This document shows positions 36,437 to 44,690 of a stretch of DNA of 64,000 nt, piece by piece. The stretch's first letter is position 1, and each line of letters opens with the position of its first letter. The notes under the pieces are model-generated. The model made no database searches. It saw only the letters and a list, made by a program, of their open reading frames with translations, and was not told the origin of the DNA. The DNA lies in the NCBI RefSeq assembly GCF_040513375.1, contig NZ_JBEVTG010000003.1:186001-250000 (forward strand). Reading direction: 5' to 3'. A program made the position numbers and the translations under genes. The stretch is from Flagellimonas_B algarum (GTDB lineage Bacteria > Bacteroidota > Bacteroidia > Flavobacteriales > Flavobacteriaceae).

Positions 36437-37249
36437 TCAAGTATGTGGTAAACGGCTTGGGGGGTATCCAAAGGCCTTTTTGAACGCAAAGGAAAAATGC
36501 GAAAGGTTTTCGAAACCCACCGAAAGATACACCTCTGTGGCCTTTTGTTTTTCATGGTTGAGTTTATAGTGGGCGAGATCCAGACGTTTTTGGGTCAACC
36601 ATCGCCCCGGACTATCGTGAAAAGTCTTCTTGAAATCGTTTTTGAAGGTGGATAGGCTCCTGCCGGTCAAAAAAGCGAAGCGTTCCAAGGGGATGTTGTA
36701 CATATAGTGCGCTTCCATAAAGGCCGCTAGATCGATTTTACCTAAGGGTTCGAAGTGGCCTAAAAGTGCACTGGCTCGAGTATCGACGGCATCGATGATG
36801 GTCAGGACTTCCTGGATTTTGATGGGTACCAGGGCTTCGGGCAGCTCATCATCCATATCGAAATACGGTAATAAGGTGTTGAAATAGCTTTCCAAAAGGG
36901 GATGGGGGAGGATGGCTCGCTGGGTGGTGATGTTCTCCGTCCAGCTTTCGGTTTGGGAGCGTTCTCCATAAAAGGCCCTTAAGTCCGCTTCTGGGAGGAA
37001 TAGGGAAACACATTTGAAGGGTTTGCCCTCGACAGGTTGTTTCAGGCTGCGCACCAGTTGATTTTTTGGGATCAAAACCGTGGCCCCGGCTCCGAAAACC
37101 AACTCTTCCTTGCCATAGGTCAATACCAGTTTGCCCGAGCAAATGAAGACAATGATGTGCTGGGGTGAAATGCTTTCCCAAGTGTACTGCTTTTCGGTGC
37201 TTCCCGAAACGAATACGCGGCCTTTACTGCTTGTTGTCGGATGTTCCAT
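36437..37249 (-). CDS. AraC-family regulator with cupin-like sensor
   Basis: About 270 aa. N-terminal beta-barrel sensor (ISPQHIIVFICSGKLVLTYG, VLIPKNQLVRSL) and a C-terminal AraC domain (PLERFAFLTGRSLSTFKNDF ... VYLSVGFENLSHFSFAFKKAFG). It follows the SDR gene by only 12 bp on the same strand, so it probably regulates that gene or responds to the same signal. Exsa-like architecture. Confidence 0.88.
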   Translation of the reverse strand: MEHPTTSSKGRVFVSGSTEKQYTWESISPQHIIVFICSGKLVLTYGKEELVFGAGATVLIPKNQLVRSLKQPVEGKPFKCVSLFLPEADLRAFYGERSQTESWTENITTQRAILPHPLLESYFNTLLPYFDMDDELPEALVPIKIQEVLTIIDAVDTRASALLGHFEPLGKIDLAAFMEAHYMYNIPLERFAFLTGRSLSTFKNDFKKTFHDSPGRWLTQKRLDLAHYKLNHEKQKATEVYLSVGFENLSHFSFAFKKAFGYPPSRLPHT

Positions 37250-37261
37250 CTGGTACAAATA

Positions 37262-38218
37262 TCAACAATGAAATGCTTCTCCGGTCGCTTCTTCGGAAAT
37301 AGTCCAAAGACGGGCTGCTACCTCGGCATCCAACGCAAAGGGTTCCAACTGGCATGCCCCGACCGGTCCGCCGGTCTGCATGCGTTTGGTCGGGCCGTAG
37401 TAGGCCTGCTGTTCCAAGGGGTCTTCCGTAGCACAGAGCACCTCCGGGTATGCCCCTTTTTTGGCCGATTGCACCAAGGGGGTTTTGGAGACCAAACCCC
37501 AAATGATCCGATCGCGAAGCCCACCGCTGTTTTTGATCAACGAAGTGGCCGAAGCCCCAGGATGGCATACATAGACCTTGGCCCTTCCTTGTTTGGCCGC
37601 TATTCGTCGTTGCAGTTCAAAGGCAAACATGATCTGAGCCAATTTGCTGTGGCAATAGGTGTTCATGGGATGATAATTGGCATCCCAGTCCATATCGTCG
37701 AACTGTATGGTCTTCAAACCCATTTTATACCCCTCACTACCGACCACGACGATCCTACCTGAAGCCTCTGAGATCCTTTCGAACAAGCGATTGACCAACA
37801 GAAAATGACCGTAATGGTTGACGCCGAGATGGCTTTCAAATCCCTCAACGGTGCGTTGCTGCGTCGGCACCTGGGCGATGGCGGCATTGCAGATCAGGGC
37901 GTCGATTTTCGGTACGGCAGCCAATACTTCGGTGGCTGCCTCCCTGACCGAGGCCAATTCGGCAAGGTCAAGTCGGATGAAGGATACTTTGGCTTGCTTG
38001 CCAAAATGATCGATCAAGCTTCCGATGGCCTTTCTTGATTTTTCAGCACTCCGGTTCAACATCACCACTTCGGCCCCTTTGCCAAGTAAGATCTTGGCGG
38101 CTTCATAACCGGCCCCGGAGTTGGCCCCGGTGATGACATAGGTTTTTCCATTGAGGTCTGGGAGCCGGTCGGGAGTCCACCCCGTTGTACCGAAATCGTT
38201 CGTTGTTTGTATAGCCAT
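37262..38218 (-). CDS. SDR oxidoreductase, retinol-dehydrogenase/POR-like
   Basis: About 318 aa. TGANSGAGYEAA gives the NAD(P) motif TGxxxGxG; NAAIA (NAG-like), and the active site tyrosine in MNTYCHSKLAQIMF (YxxxK). The long form (300+ aa) with these features is annotated near protochlorophyllide reductase/retinol dehydrogenases, though no chlorophyll role is expected. ATG 38218. Co-transcribed with the AraC gene. Confidence 0.88.
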   Translation of the reverse strand: MAIQTTNDFGTTGWTPDRLPDLNGKTYVITGANSGAGYEAAKILLGKGAEVVMLNRSAEKSRKAIGSLIDHFGKQAKVSFIRLDLAELASVREAATEVLAAVPKIDALICNAAIAQVPTQQRTVEGFESHLGVNHYGHFLLVNRLFERISEASGRIVVVGSEGYKMGLKTIQFDDMDWDANYHPMNTYCHSKLAQIMFAFELQRRIAAKQGRAKVYVCHPGASATSLIKNSGGLRDRIIWGLVSKTPLVQSAKKGAYPEVLCATEDPLEQQAYYGPTKRMQTGGPVGACQLEPFALDAEVAARLWTISEEATGEAFHC

Positions 38219-38325
38219 GGTAAGTGCGTATTGCGTTTCAGCGCAAAGATCCGGTGAAACCAGGGCAGACACTTTGTTAAAAAGTCTTTTTTGCTTTGTT
38301 TAATGGGTAATCCTTCAATCGTTGG

Positions 38326-38949
38326 TCATTCTTTGTTCTTGACCTGTTCTTCAACGAGGCTATAACAGAGTTTGGCTTTTTTCATGCCAAAGATCCTCCC
38401 TTTACGCGCCTCGTAGTTCGCATAGCGAGCGCCATTTTTTCGAAAGGCTTGTTGCAGGCCTGATTCGCGCCCATGGTGGAGGTTCATGATTTTGAACAGC
38501 TCACCGGTGGGGTACCATTTGAATTGGACCCCGTGCGGTCTGCCATTGCTATACCGGTAATGGGCGACCAAGTAGTGGTTGGGGTCCGAGGTCCACATTT
38601 TTTTGGTGCCATGTAGCCTGCCCTGCTGGTAGAACATACTGCTTTTTAGATGTCCATCGGGGTACCACTGCAATACATGGTGTTGCTTTTTCCCATCCAA
38701 GACGCCAAAACGTGTTTTGGGTTTGCCGTCTGGAAAGTAAGTGACTGCATAGCCGGAAAAGGGATGGTCCTTCCAGGTCCACTGTGATCTTTCAGGGTGG
38801 TAAACGAGTTTGCTTTCTTCCACCTGACGGTCAGGAATCACGCGCCTTGCATGTTCCTCAGCCGATGTGCCTCCTTGTTCCGTGCATCCTTTGGCTAACA
38901 GGCCAAGGCATAGCAACATTTTGGGAACAAGTGTGCGTAAAAACGACAC
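38326..38949 (-). CDS. MORN-like (YwqK-type) repeat lipoprotein
   Basis: About 207 aa with a lipobox (LLAKGC). The body is a series of MORN-like/YwqK repeats (FSGYAVTYFPDGKPKTRFGV, LQWYPDGHLKSSMFYQQGRL, YRYSNGRPHGVQFKWYPTGEL). GTG 38949 gives the best signal peptide (SFLRTLVPKMLLCLGLLAKGC); TTG 38991, directly after the YHYH stop codon, and ATG 38919 are alternatives. It follows the YHYH gene with no gap, a pairing I recall in other Flavobacteriia. YwqK-like proteins are sometimes called antitoxins; no toxin is visible here. Confidence 0.75.
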   Translation of the reverse strand: MSFLRTLVPKMLLCLGLLAKGCTEQGGTSAEEHARRVIPDRQVEESKLVYHPERSQWTWKDHPFSGYAVTYFPDGKPKTRFGVLDGKKQHHVLQWYPDGHLKSSMFYQQGRLHGTKKMWTSDPNHYLVAHYRYSNGRPHGVQFKWYPTGELFKIMNLHHGRESGLQQAFRKNGARYANYEARKGRIFGMKKAKLCYSLVEEQVKNKE

Positions 38950-38991
38950 AAGAATCGCTTTTGGCTTGCCAATTGTATTAGATGCGATCAA

Positions 38992-39795
38992 TTACATGAT
39001 GGTATTGGGTGTCCCCTGTAAATCCCCAGCAAAGAGTGCGATGACGCTGCCGAAATAGAATTCATTGACGATGTGATAGTGGTAGATTACTTCCCCATTG
39101 CTATGCGGTGTGGTACCGAAATGCCCTCCAGAGGCATCCAAATCGGTGGGGTACGAACCATCCGCTTCCCGACGTCCATATAACAGGAATCCGTCGGCCA
39201 TAATGCCGACCAGTTTTTCGTCATCAAAGGAAAGGGTGGTGTTTTCCGGCACGTCAGAAGACTCGATATGATAATGGTAACCTGAAGGACCATTATGGGC
39301 CCCGGCATAATCGAAAGTCTCAGCGATCATTTCCTCAATAGGCCTGTTATTACCTTCCAAATCGTTGAATATCGGGGCACCGGTCACCGCGATACCGATG
39401 GCCCCTAGCCCAGTTGCCGTACTCGAAGCGGCCAATTCCGGTGCAGCCGAAACGGTAACCGAATAGTTGCGATCTCCTCCGATCCTGCCTGGAGTCAAAG
39501 CTACTGCAACGACGGGGTCGATGTACAATGGATTCGTCTCTTCCCAATATGGGGAGGTATGGTTGGGCAGTCCGTTGGAATCAATGGTGATGTTGGTACC
39601 ATCAAAGGAAACGGTAACCGCATCGGGATTGAATTCTTCAAAGGCGGCCAAGGGGGTACTGACGGCATCCGACGGATCGTCACCGATGACGGTATCGTCG
39701 TCGAGAGTGGGGGTTTCCGAATCACTACTATTGCAAGAAACTAGGAATAGGACAACGCCTGCAAAAAGCAAAACCGGCATTTTCAAATAGTTCAT
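38992..39795 (-). CDS. YHYH-domain lipoprotein
   Basis: About 267 aa with a lipoprotein signal (LLFAGVVLFLVSC). The motif GYHYH appears at ~185 and EVIYHYHIVNEF near the end, typical of the YHYH family, secreted proteins of unknown function that may bind metal through the His clusters. Upstream of, and contiguous with, the MORN-like lipoprotein. ATG 39795 chosen for the signal peptide. Confidence 0.88.
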   Translation of the reverse strand: MNYLKMPVLLFAGVVLFLVSCNSSDSETPTLDDDTVIGDDPSDAVSTPLAAFEEFNPDAVTVSFDGTNITIDSNGLPNHTSPYWEETNPLYIDPVVAVALTPGRIGGDRNYSVTVSAAPELAASSTATGLGAIGIAVTGAPIFNDLEGNNRPIEEMIAETFDYAGAHNGPSGYHYHIESSDVPENTTLSFDDEKLVGIMADGFLLYGRREADGSYPTDLDASGGHFGTTPHSNGEVIYHYHIVNEFYFGSVIALFAGDLQGTPNTIM

Positions 39796-39941
39796 AGGGT
39801 TGTATTTAGTGGATTGTACATAAGGGTTAGGTGCCCTTTTCACCAAATACTTGCGCTTACCCTTAATTAATTTTAAAAAGAGGGTTCAAAACAACGGATT
39901 ACAATCGGTCGAGAAGGTGTAAATCGATTAAGGAAGCTTGG

Positions 39942-41024
39942 CTATTGTTCGGAATTTGGTGGTTTTCCTTTCCAAAGTGTCGCCAGTGAGGAGCCGGTGA
40001 TGTTCATGAAAGGGCCAAAGACCGCTGGGGCCAGGCCCATGGTCGCTAAACGGCCCATTTCCAAAGCGATCCCGGATGCCAGACCGGAATTCTGCATCCC
40101 CACTTCAAAAGCAACGGTCCGGGCCGATTTTTCATCCAGGCCGACCATCCGGCTTCCGAAGTACCCCAGTACATAGCCCGAAAGGTTATGTAATAACACG
40201 ACTACGATCAATATAAGACCAATGGATAAGAGCGAATCACGACCTGCTGCGGTAATCACCGTGATGATGATGGCAATGGCCGCCATGGAGATTTTAGGCA
40301 TCAAGGCATCAAGCCAACGGAATTTACCATGGGCAAAATGGTTGAACAGGAGGCCCGCTGCGATAGGTAGGATGACGATTTTGACGATACTCAAGAACAT
40401 GGCCAAAAAATCGATGGGCACGAGTTCATTGGCCAATAGTTGCATAAAAAAGGGAGTGACCAAGGGTGACAAAAGGGTCGCTATGGCCGTAAGCGTCAAG
40501 GAGAGCGCTAGGTTGGCACCCGCAATATAGGCCATGACGTTTGATGCCAAGCCGCTCGGAGAACAACCGACCAAGATGATACCGGCCGCGATTTCAGGAG
40601 ACAGTCCTGAAAACTTGGCCAGACCGAAGCCGATAAAGGGCATGATGGTAAACTGGGCGATCAGTCCCACCAAGACCCCTTTGGGCATTTTGACCACACC
40701 TACGAAATCCTTGATACCGATCGAGGTACCCATACCGAACATGATGATGATCAACAAGGGAACGATCAACCCACTAAGTTTGAAGTCTCCTATGGCGACA
40801 AAGAATCCCGGGTAAAACAAGGCGGCAGCGACCGCGGCAAAAATCAAAAGGGTGAACGCGAAACCTTGTAGACGCGGCACATAGCGTACCGACCAAGCGA
40901 GCAGTAAAAATAAGGCAATGATGCCCGGGCCCAATTCGTTTCGATAGCCCAAGCCGTAGCCGATGATCATACCAATAGTAAGGAGGAGGGTAACTATCCC
41001 CCAGAATTTTCCATTCCGTTTCAT
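39942..41024 (-). CDS. Bile acid:sodium symporter (BASS/SBF) family transporter
   Basis: 360 aa with about ten membrane helices. GTSIGIKDF, ILVGCSPSGLASNVMAYIAGANLALSLTLT (the conserved GxxPGGxxSN crossover, here CSPSGLASN) and FEVGMQNSGLASGIAL are family signatures. Known members carry bile acids, pyruvate or 2-keto acids with sodium. It lies 45 bp downstream of the RraA-like gene on the same strand, so the two probably share the operator-controlled promoter at 41.86 kb; a keto-acid substrate would fit. Confidence 0.9.
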   Translation of the reverse strand: MKRNGKFWGIVTLLLTIGMIIGYGLGYRNELGPGIIALFLLLAWSVRYVPRLQGFAFTLLIFAAVAAALFYPGFFVAIGDFKLSGLIVPLLIIIMFGMGTSIGIKDFVGVVKMPKGVLVGLIAQFTIMPFIGFGLAKFSGLSPEIAAGIILVGCSPSGLASNVMAYIAGANLALSLTLTAIATLLSPLVTPFFMQLLANELVPIDFLAMFLSIVKIVILPIAAGLLFNHFAHGKFRWLDALMPKISMAAIAIIITVITAAGRDSLLSIGLILIVVVLLHNLSGYVLGYFGSRMVGLDEKSARTVAFEVGMQNSGLASGIALEMGRLATMGLAPAVFGPFMNITGSSLATLWKGKPPNSEQ

Positions 41025-41069
41025 GCTCGGGTTTTGCTTAAAAATAAGCTTTTATACGCTTTCGTTCCC

Positions 41070-41786
41070 TTAGGATTCGGACGGAAGGTTTTGTTTCCAG
41101 CGTGAAAAAGCCGCTACATGGTCAGGATCGGTCGGGGGATAAAGTCCCTTGATGGAGGCACCTTGATCGACCTGTTCGGTCACAAAGGTTTCAAACAAGG
41201 TCATTTCGAGGCCTTCTTGTATAACGGCATCGATTTCCGCAGCGGGAATGACCACTACGCCATCGGCATCCCCCACGATATAATCCCCCGGAAATACGGC
41301 CACGTCACCGCAGCCAATGGGTTCATTGATGGCAATGGCCTGGTGTAGGGTCAGGTTGGTCGGGGCGGAGGGTCGTTGATGGAAGGCAGGAAAACCCGAG
41401 TTGGCGATTTCGCGCGAATCGCGAAACCCGCCATCCGTAACAATGCCGGCAGCACCGCGTCGTAGCAATCGGGTGACCAAAATCGACCCGGCCGATGCCG
41501 CCCGGGCATCCTTACGGCTGTCGATGACCAGTACATCACCAGGCCCGCATTGCTCTATAGCGACCCGTTGCGGATGATCGGGATCTTTGAACACCGAAAT
41601 CGGATTAAGGTCTTCGCGGGCTGGAATATACCTTAAGGTAACTGCCCTGCCGACCATCGGCTTCCCATAATCCTTTACGGCTTGCACGTTCTGAAGGAAC
41701 TGATTGCGCAGTCCGCGTTTGAACAAACAAGTGGTCAGGGTGGCCGTACTGATTTGGCCTAGTTGTTCGAAACGTACTTTTTCCAT
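41070..41786 (-). CDS. RraA-family protein (HMG/oxaloacetate aldolase-like)
   Basis: About 238 aa. The core matches the class II HMG aldolase/RraA family: TATLTTCLFKRG, GPGDVLVIDSRKDARAASAGSILVTR, RGAAGIVTDGGFRDSREI (the D-G-x-R-D active-site loop), and CGDVAVFPGDYIVGDADGVVVIP (GDxxxxDxDGV). Members cleave 4-hydroxy-4-methyl-2-oxoglutarate or decarboxylate oxaloacetate to pyruvate; only some regulate RNase E. ATG 41786. Divergent from the PL7 gene and sharing its operators. Confidence 0.9.
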   Translation of the reverse strand: MEKVRFEQLGQISTATLTTCLFKRGLRNQFLQNVQAVKDYGKPMVGRAVTLRYIPAREDLNPISVFKDPDHPQRVAIEQCGPGDVLVIDSRKDARAASAGSILVTRLLRRGAAGIVTDGGFRDSREIANSGFPAFHQRPSAPTNLTLHQAIAINEPIGCGDVAVFPGDYIVGDADGVVVIPAAEIDAVIQEGLEMTLFETFVTEQVDQGASIKGLYPPTDPDHVAAFSRWKQNLPSES

Positions 41787-41839
41787 ACTCGTATTTTTAA
41801 GGGCCAAAATTGGTTTTTAGGGAATTAAACCGTTAAAAA

Positions 41840-41870
41840 TTTGTTTAGTTTTCAAATATACCTATTTTTG
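41840..41870 (+). promoter_or_regulatory. Promoter of the tandem PL7 lyase gene
   Basis: TTTG (41840-41843), a 19-bp spacer and TATTTTTG (41863-41870) fit the Bacteroidota sigma-70 consensus (TTTG, 19 bp, TAnnTTTG). Transcription would start within the operator just downstream. Confidence 0.75.
41853..41860 (-). promoter_or_regulatory. -7 element of the rraA-like/symporter promoter
   Basis: Read on the minus strand this is TATATTTG, a perfect TAnnTTTG. A TTTG lies 16 bp upstream (41877-41880), a shorter spacing than ideal, and it overlaps the first operator palindrome, so one bound regulator could block both divergent promoters. Confidence 0.6.
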
Positions 41871-41892
41871 GTTAACCAAACTGGTAAACCAA
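41868..41892. promoter_or_regulatory. Operator pair: two TTGGTTAACCAA-like palindromes
   Basis: TTGGTTAACCAA (41868-41879) and CTGGTAAACCAA (41881-41892), starts 13 bp apart, overlapping the -7 element and start region of the PL7 promoter. The same palindrome occurs at the susC and gntR promoters only. It resembles the ExuR/UxuR (FadR-type GntR) hexuronate operators. Confidence 0.8.
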
Positions 41893-41898
41893 TTTTAA

Positions 41899-43902
41899 AT
41901 GAACCGTCCTTTACTCCCTTTTCTCGTAGTGCTCCTTTTTTCGACCCTTGCATGCAAGCAGCATAAGGGCACTCCATCGGCGATGGCGAGTGACGTCATT
42001 CCCTTTTTCGAGCATTGGAACTTGATTTTGGGGGATGGGAGCAACGCCGGACAAGCCTTGGATTATGAGGCTCCGGATTACTTTTATGCAACGAATGAAA
42101 ATGCCGTTGACTGGGTGGTATTCAAATCGCCCAATGCCGGAAATACCCATGGTACCTCGAACAATACGCGCACTGAGCTGGCCCAGCTAAAAAAATGGAC
42201 CCCGATGACCGAGGCCCATATGGAAGCTACCTTAAAAGTAATGCAAGTGGCTACTACCGGCGATGCCCGTGTGGCAGCGACCTACTCGGTGGTCGTCGGA
42301 CAGATCCACAGTGCCGACGGACATGAAAACGAACCCTTGAAGATATTTTACAAAAAGTTTCCAGGCCATACCAAAGGCTCGGTCTTTTGGAATTACGAGA
42401 TCAATACTGCCGGTGAAGACAACTCCAAACGTTGGGACTATTCTTATCCGGTATGGGGTCATGATTTTTCGGTCGTCGGTGCGACCGCTGATAGCTACCC
42501 ACCTGAACCCGAAGACGGCATTGCCCTTGGGGAGACCTTTAGCTATTCGGTGCGGGTAAAGGACGGGACCTTGTTCTTGGAATTTACCAGTGAGGGTCAT
42601 GAAACCAAGACGTTTACCAAAGACCTAATCCATTCGGCCTATACCGATAGGGAGGCCTTGCCGCAACAGGTTGAAACGCTTTTCGTACCCATCGGGCAAG
42701 ACGGTGTCGAACGGGAGCACGCCTATGCCGGTGAAGGCTTGTTCTTCAAATTGGGTTGCTACAACCAAACCAACGGCAAAGACCCTGCGGTAAACAAGGT
42801 ATGGTGCTCGGGTGCTGAAACCCACCAAGGGGATTTGAAAAAACAATATGCCGATGGCAACTATGCCGAGGTGTGGTTCAAATCCGCTTCCATTACCATA
42901 AGCGAGGATGCCATGTCGAATGCCGGTTATTTCGAGGCCAATGATGGCTTGAGCAAGAAGACCGTTTATCCTAGTGAGGTGATCCCCTTTATGGACAAGT
43001 TCAAGATCTTGATGGGGGATGGGACTTCCGTTGACGATCTGGTCGATTTTCAAAACGAGGACTTTTTCCATACTGTTATTGATGGTACGCGCAGATGGGT
43101 GGTCTACAAAACCCCAAATTCAGGGGTGACCTCAAAGAACTCCAGCAATACCCGAACCGAATTGCATGAAAAGCGCGAATGGGTGCCTGAAGAAGGGGGT
43201 AGGCTCACCGGTACCTGCAAGGTCATGCATGTTTCCGTTTCCGGAGACGCCAGGGTCGCGGCCTCTTACGCTACCGTAGTGGGGCAGATCCACAGTGGGG
43301 AAGGCCATGAAAACGAACCCTTGAAGATTTTCTACAAAAAGTTTCCAGGGCATGACAAAGGCTCGGTCTTTTGGAATTACGAAATCAATACGGCCGGAAA
43401 TGACAATTCAAAACGATGGGATTTTTCGACCGCCGTCTGGGGCCACGACATGTCGGTGGTAGGAACGGCAAAGAACGATTTCCCGGAAGCACCCACTGAC
43501 GGGATCGCATTAGGCGAAGAGTTCAGTTACGAAGTAAACGTTTACCAAGGTATTATGTACCTCACCTTCTCAAGCCCGAACCATGAAACCAAAACCTTTA
43601 CCAAAAACCTACTGGTTTCGGAATATGGGACTAACGATACCCTGCCTGAACAGGTCAAGGCGTTATTCGGACCGATGGGGCAAGACGGTACCGAACGCCC
43701 CACCGCTTACCAAGGCGAACTGGGTTATTTCAAACAAGGGGCCTACAACCAAACCAATGGCAAGGATCCCGAAAAGAACCGCGTCTGGTTTGCCGGGGCC
43801 GAAACTTACGGGGGTGACATCGCCCGACAATATGAAAACGGCTGCTATACCGAAGTCTGGTTCCGTGAAGCCACGGTCGGACCGGGAATACCACCACAAT
43901 AA
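41899..43902 (+). CDS. Tandem double-domain PL7 alginate lyase, lipoprotein
   Basis: 667 aa with a lipoprotein signal (LLFSTLAC). It is an internal duplication: residues ~35-330 and ~360-660 are two PL7 domains with the same order of motifs: NNTRTELAQL / SNTRTELHEK, VVVGQIHSADGHENEPLKIFY / TVVGQIHSGEGHENEPLKIFY, and KLGCYNQTNG / KQGAYNQTNG. These hold the Arg, Gln-His and Tyr used for beta-elimination, so both domains seem catalytically complete. The enzyme would cut alginate at the cell surface. It starts the plus-strand locus, followed by kdgF (44 bp). Confidence 0.93.
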   Translation: MNRPLLPFLVVLLFSTLACKQHKGTPSAMASDVIPFFEHWNLILGDGSNAGQALDYEAPDYFYATNENAVDWVVFKSPNAGNTHGTSNNTRTELAQLKKWTPMTEAHMEATLKVMQVATTGDARVAATYSVVVGQIHSADGHENEPLKIFYKKFPGHTKGSVFWNYEINTAGEDNSKRWDYSYPVWGHDFSVVGATADSYPPEPEDGIALGETFSYSVRVKDGTLFLEFTSEGHETKTFTKDLIHSAYTDREALPQQVETLFVPIGQDGVEREHAYAGEGLFFKLGCYNQTNGKDPAVNKVWCSGAETHQGDLKKQYADGNYAEVWFKSASITISEDAMSNAGYFEANDGLSKKTVYPSEVIPFMDKFKILMGDGTSVDDLVDFQNEDFFHTVIDGTRRWVVYKTPNSGVTSKNSSNTRTELHEKREWVPEEGGRLTGTCKVMHVSVSGDARVAASYATVVGQIHSGEGHENEPLKIFYKKFPGHDKGSVFWNYEINTAGNDNSKRWDFSTAVWGHDMSVVGTAKNDFPEAPTDGIALGEEFSYEVNVYQGIMYLTFSSPNHETKTFTKNLLVSEYGTNDTLPEQVKALFGPMGQDGTERPTAYQGELGYFKQGAYNQTNGKDPEKNRVWFAGAETYGGDIARQYENGCYTEVWFREATVGPGIPPQ

Positions 43903-43946
43903 ACAAGACAGCATACCGAAAACAACTAACTGATACTGATTTGACA

Positions 43947-44297
43947 ATGAAAACATTTGGAGCAAGCAAGGAATTCATCAAAGGAACCGACCTCGAATGG
44001 GAGGTTGTGGGCGAAGGCCTAAAACGGAAGATCATGGGCTATGACGACAAGATCATGCTGGTCAAGGTCCATTTTGAAGTAGGGGCCGTAGGGCAAATGC
44101 ACGAACATTACCACTCACAGGTCACCTATGTCGAAAGCGGAAGTTTCGATGTTACCATTGATGGGCAAACCAAGACGTTGACGGGCGGTGATTCCTTCTA
44201 CATCCCGCCGCACGCCTTACATGGTGCCGTATGTACCGAAGCGGGTGTATTGATCGATGTGTTCAGTCCCATCCGTGAGGATTTTATGGAATCGTGA
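43947..44297 (+). CDS. kdgF: KdgF-like cupin (unsaturated uronate linearisation)
   Basis: 116-aa single-domain cupin. Metal-site motif HEHYHSQVTYVESG (H-x-H...E pattern) at ~47-61 and PPHALHGAV at ~91-99. KdgF catalyses opening of 4,5-unsaturated uronate monomers to the linear keto form (DEH) after lyase action. Start ATG 43947; a TTG six bases before it is unlikely. Directly after the PL7 gene, before a terminator-like stem. Confidence 0.88.
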   Translation: MKTFGASKEFIKGTDLEWEVVGEGLKRKIMGYDDKIMLVKVHFEVGAVGQMHEHYHSQVTYVESGSFDVTIDGQTKTLTGGDSFYIPPHALHGAVCTEAGVLIDVFSPIREDFMES

Positions 44298-44305
44298 ATT
44301 TTAAG

Positions 44306-44335
44306 CCCTGAAATCAGGGATTCGAAAATTTTTCC
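44306..44335 (+). terminator. Hairpin terminator after kdgF
   Basis: CCCTGA-AA-TCAGGG (44306-44319) followed after 10 bases by a T-rich tail. It separates the PL7-kdgF unit from the susC promoter. The loop is very tight, so the effective stem is 4-5 bp; moderate support. Confidence 0.5.
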
Positions 44336-44411
44336 TACCGAATATTTCCACCCACGCCGTTTTTTTAACATTTAAATGCGAAATCCGTTTTCTATTAACG
44401 ATTTTATAACA

Positions 44412-44419
44412 TATATTTG
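44412..44419 (+). promoter_or_regulatory. -7 element of the susC promoter
   Basis: TATATTTG is a perfect TAnnTTTG. The -33 position (44389-44392) is only T-rich (TTTC/TTTT), a weak match, as expected for a regulated promoter. It abuts the first operator. Confidence 0.65.
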
Positions 44420-44454
44420 GTAATCCAAACTGGTTAACCAATTTGGTTATCCAA
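44417..44454. promoter_or_regulatory. Operator triplet in front of susC
   Basis: Three palindromes start exactly 13 bp apart: TTGGTAATCCAA (44417), CTGGTTAACCAA (44430) and TTGGTTATCCAA (44443). The first overlaps the -7 box, the others cover the expected start of transcription, so binding should repress. Confidence 0.82.
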
Positions 44455-44690
44455 TAAACAAACAACACATATGAAAACATAACCCACTAAAAAAGGATAG
44501 GTGCACGCCTATCCTTTTAGAAACATTACTTCTTTTCGGAGGGAAGTAAATGTGCGGCACATGGTGACACATGCCAATCCAAAAATACGAAAAATTCATT
44601 TGGCGATTGGTACGGTGCAGAAACAACGCGAAGGATCGCATCATCGCATCCGCAAAGCAAACGGAACTACTGAAAATTAACTTAAAACAA
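44455..44690 (+). other. Long 5' leader of the susC transcript
   Basis: No gene is present, but it is structured. It holds a four-codon frame ATG-AAA-ACA-TAA (44471-44482), the 11-bp hairpin at 44491-44518, and a five-codon frame from ATG 44550 (TGC GGC ACA TGG, stop TGA) with GGAGGG 6 nt before it, the strongest Shine-Dalgarno in the area. A further inverted repeat ATGTG-CGG-CACAT overlaps that frame. Frames longer than 5 codons before ATG 44691 are not convincing starts for SusC. Confidence 0.5.
44491..44518 (+). promoter_or_regulatory. Leader hairpin (11-bp perfect stem)
   Basis: AAAAGGATAGG and CCTATCCTTTT pair perfectly around a 6-nt loop; the 3' arm ends in four T. It could be a transcription attenuator, an RNA-stability element, or a weak terminator for read-through from kdgF. 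It lies ~75 nt after the predicted transcription start. Confidence 0.6.

Noticed and set aside
38326..38949. Toxin-antitoxin module from the YwqK-like name
   Set aside because: The name is inherited from B. subtilis; no toxin gene is next to it.
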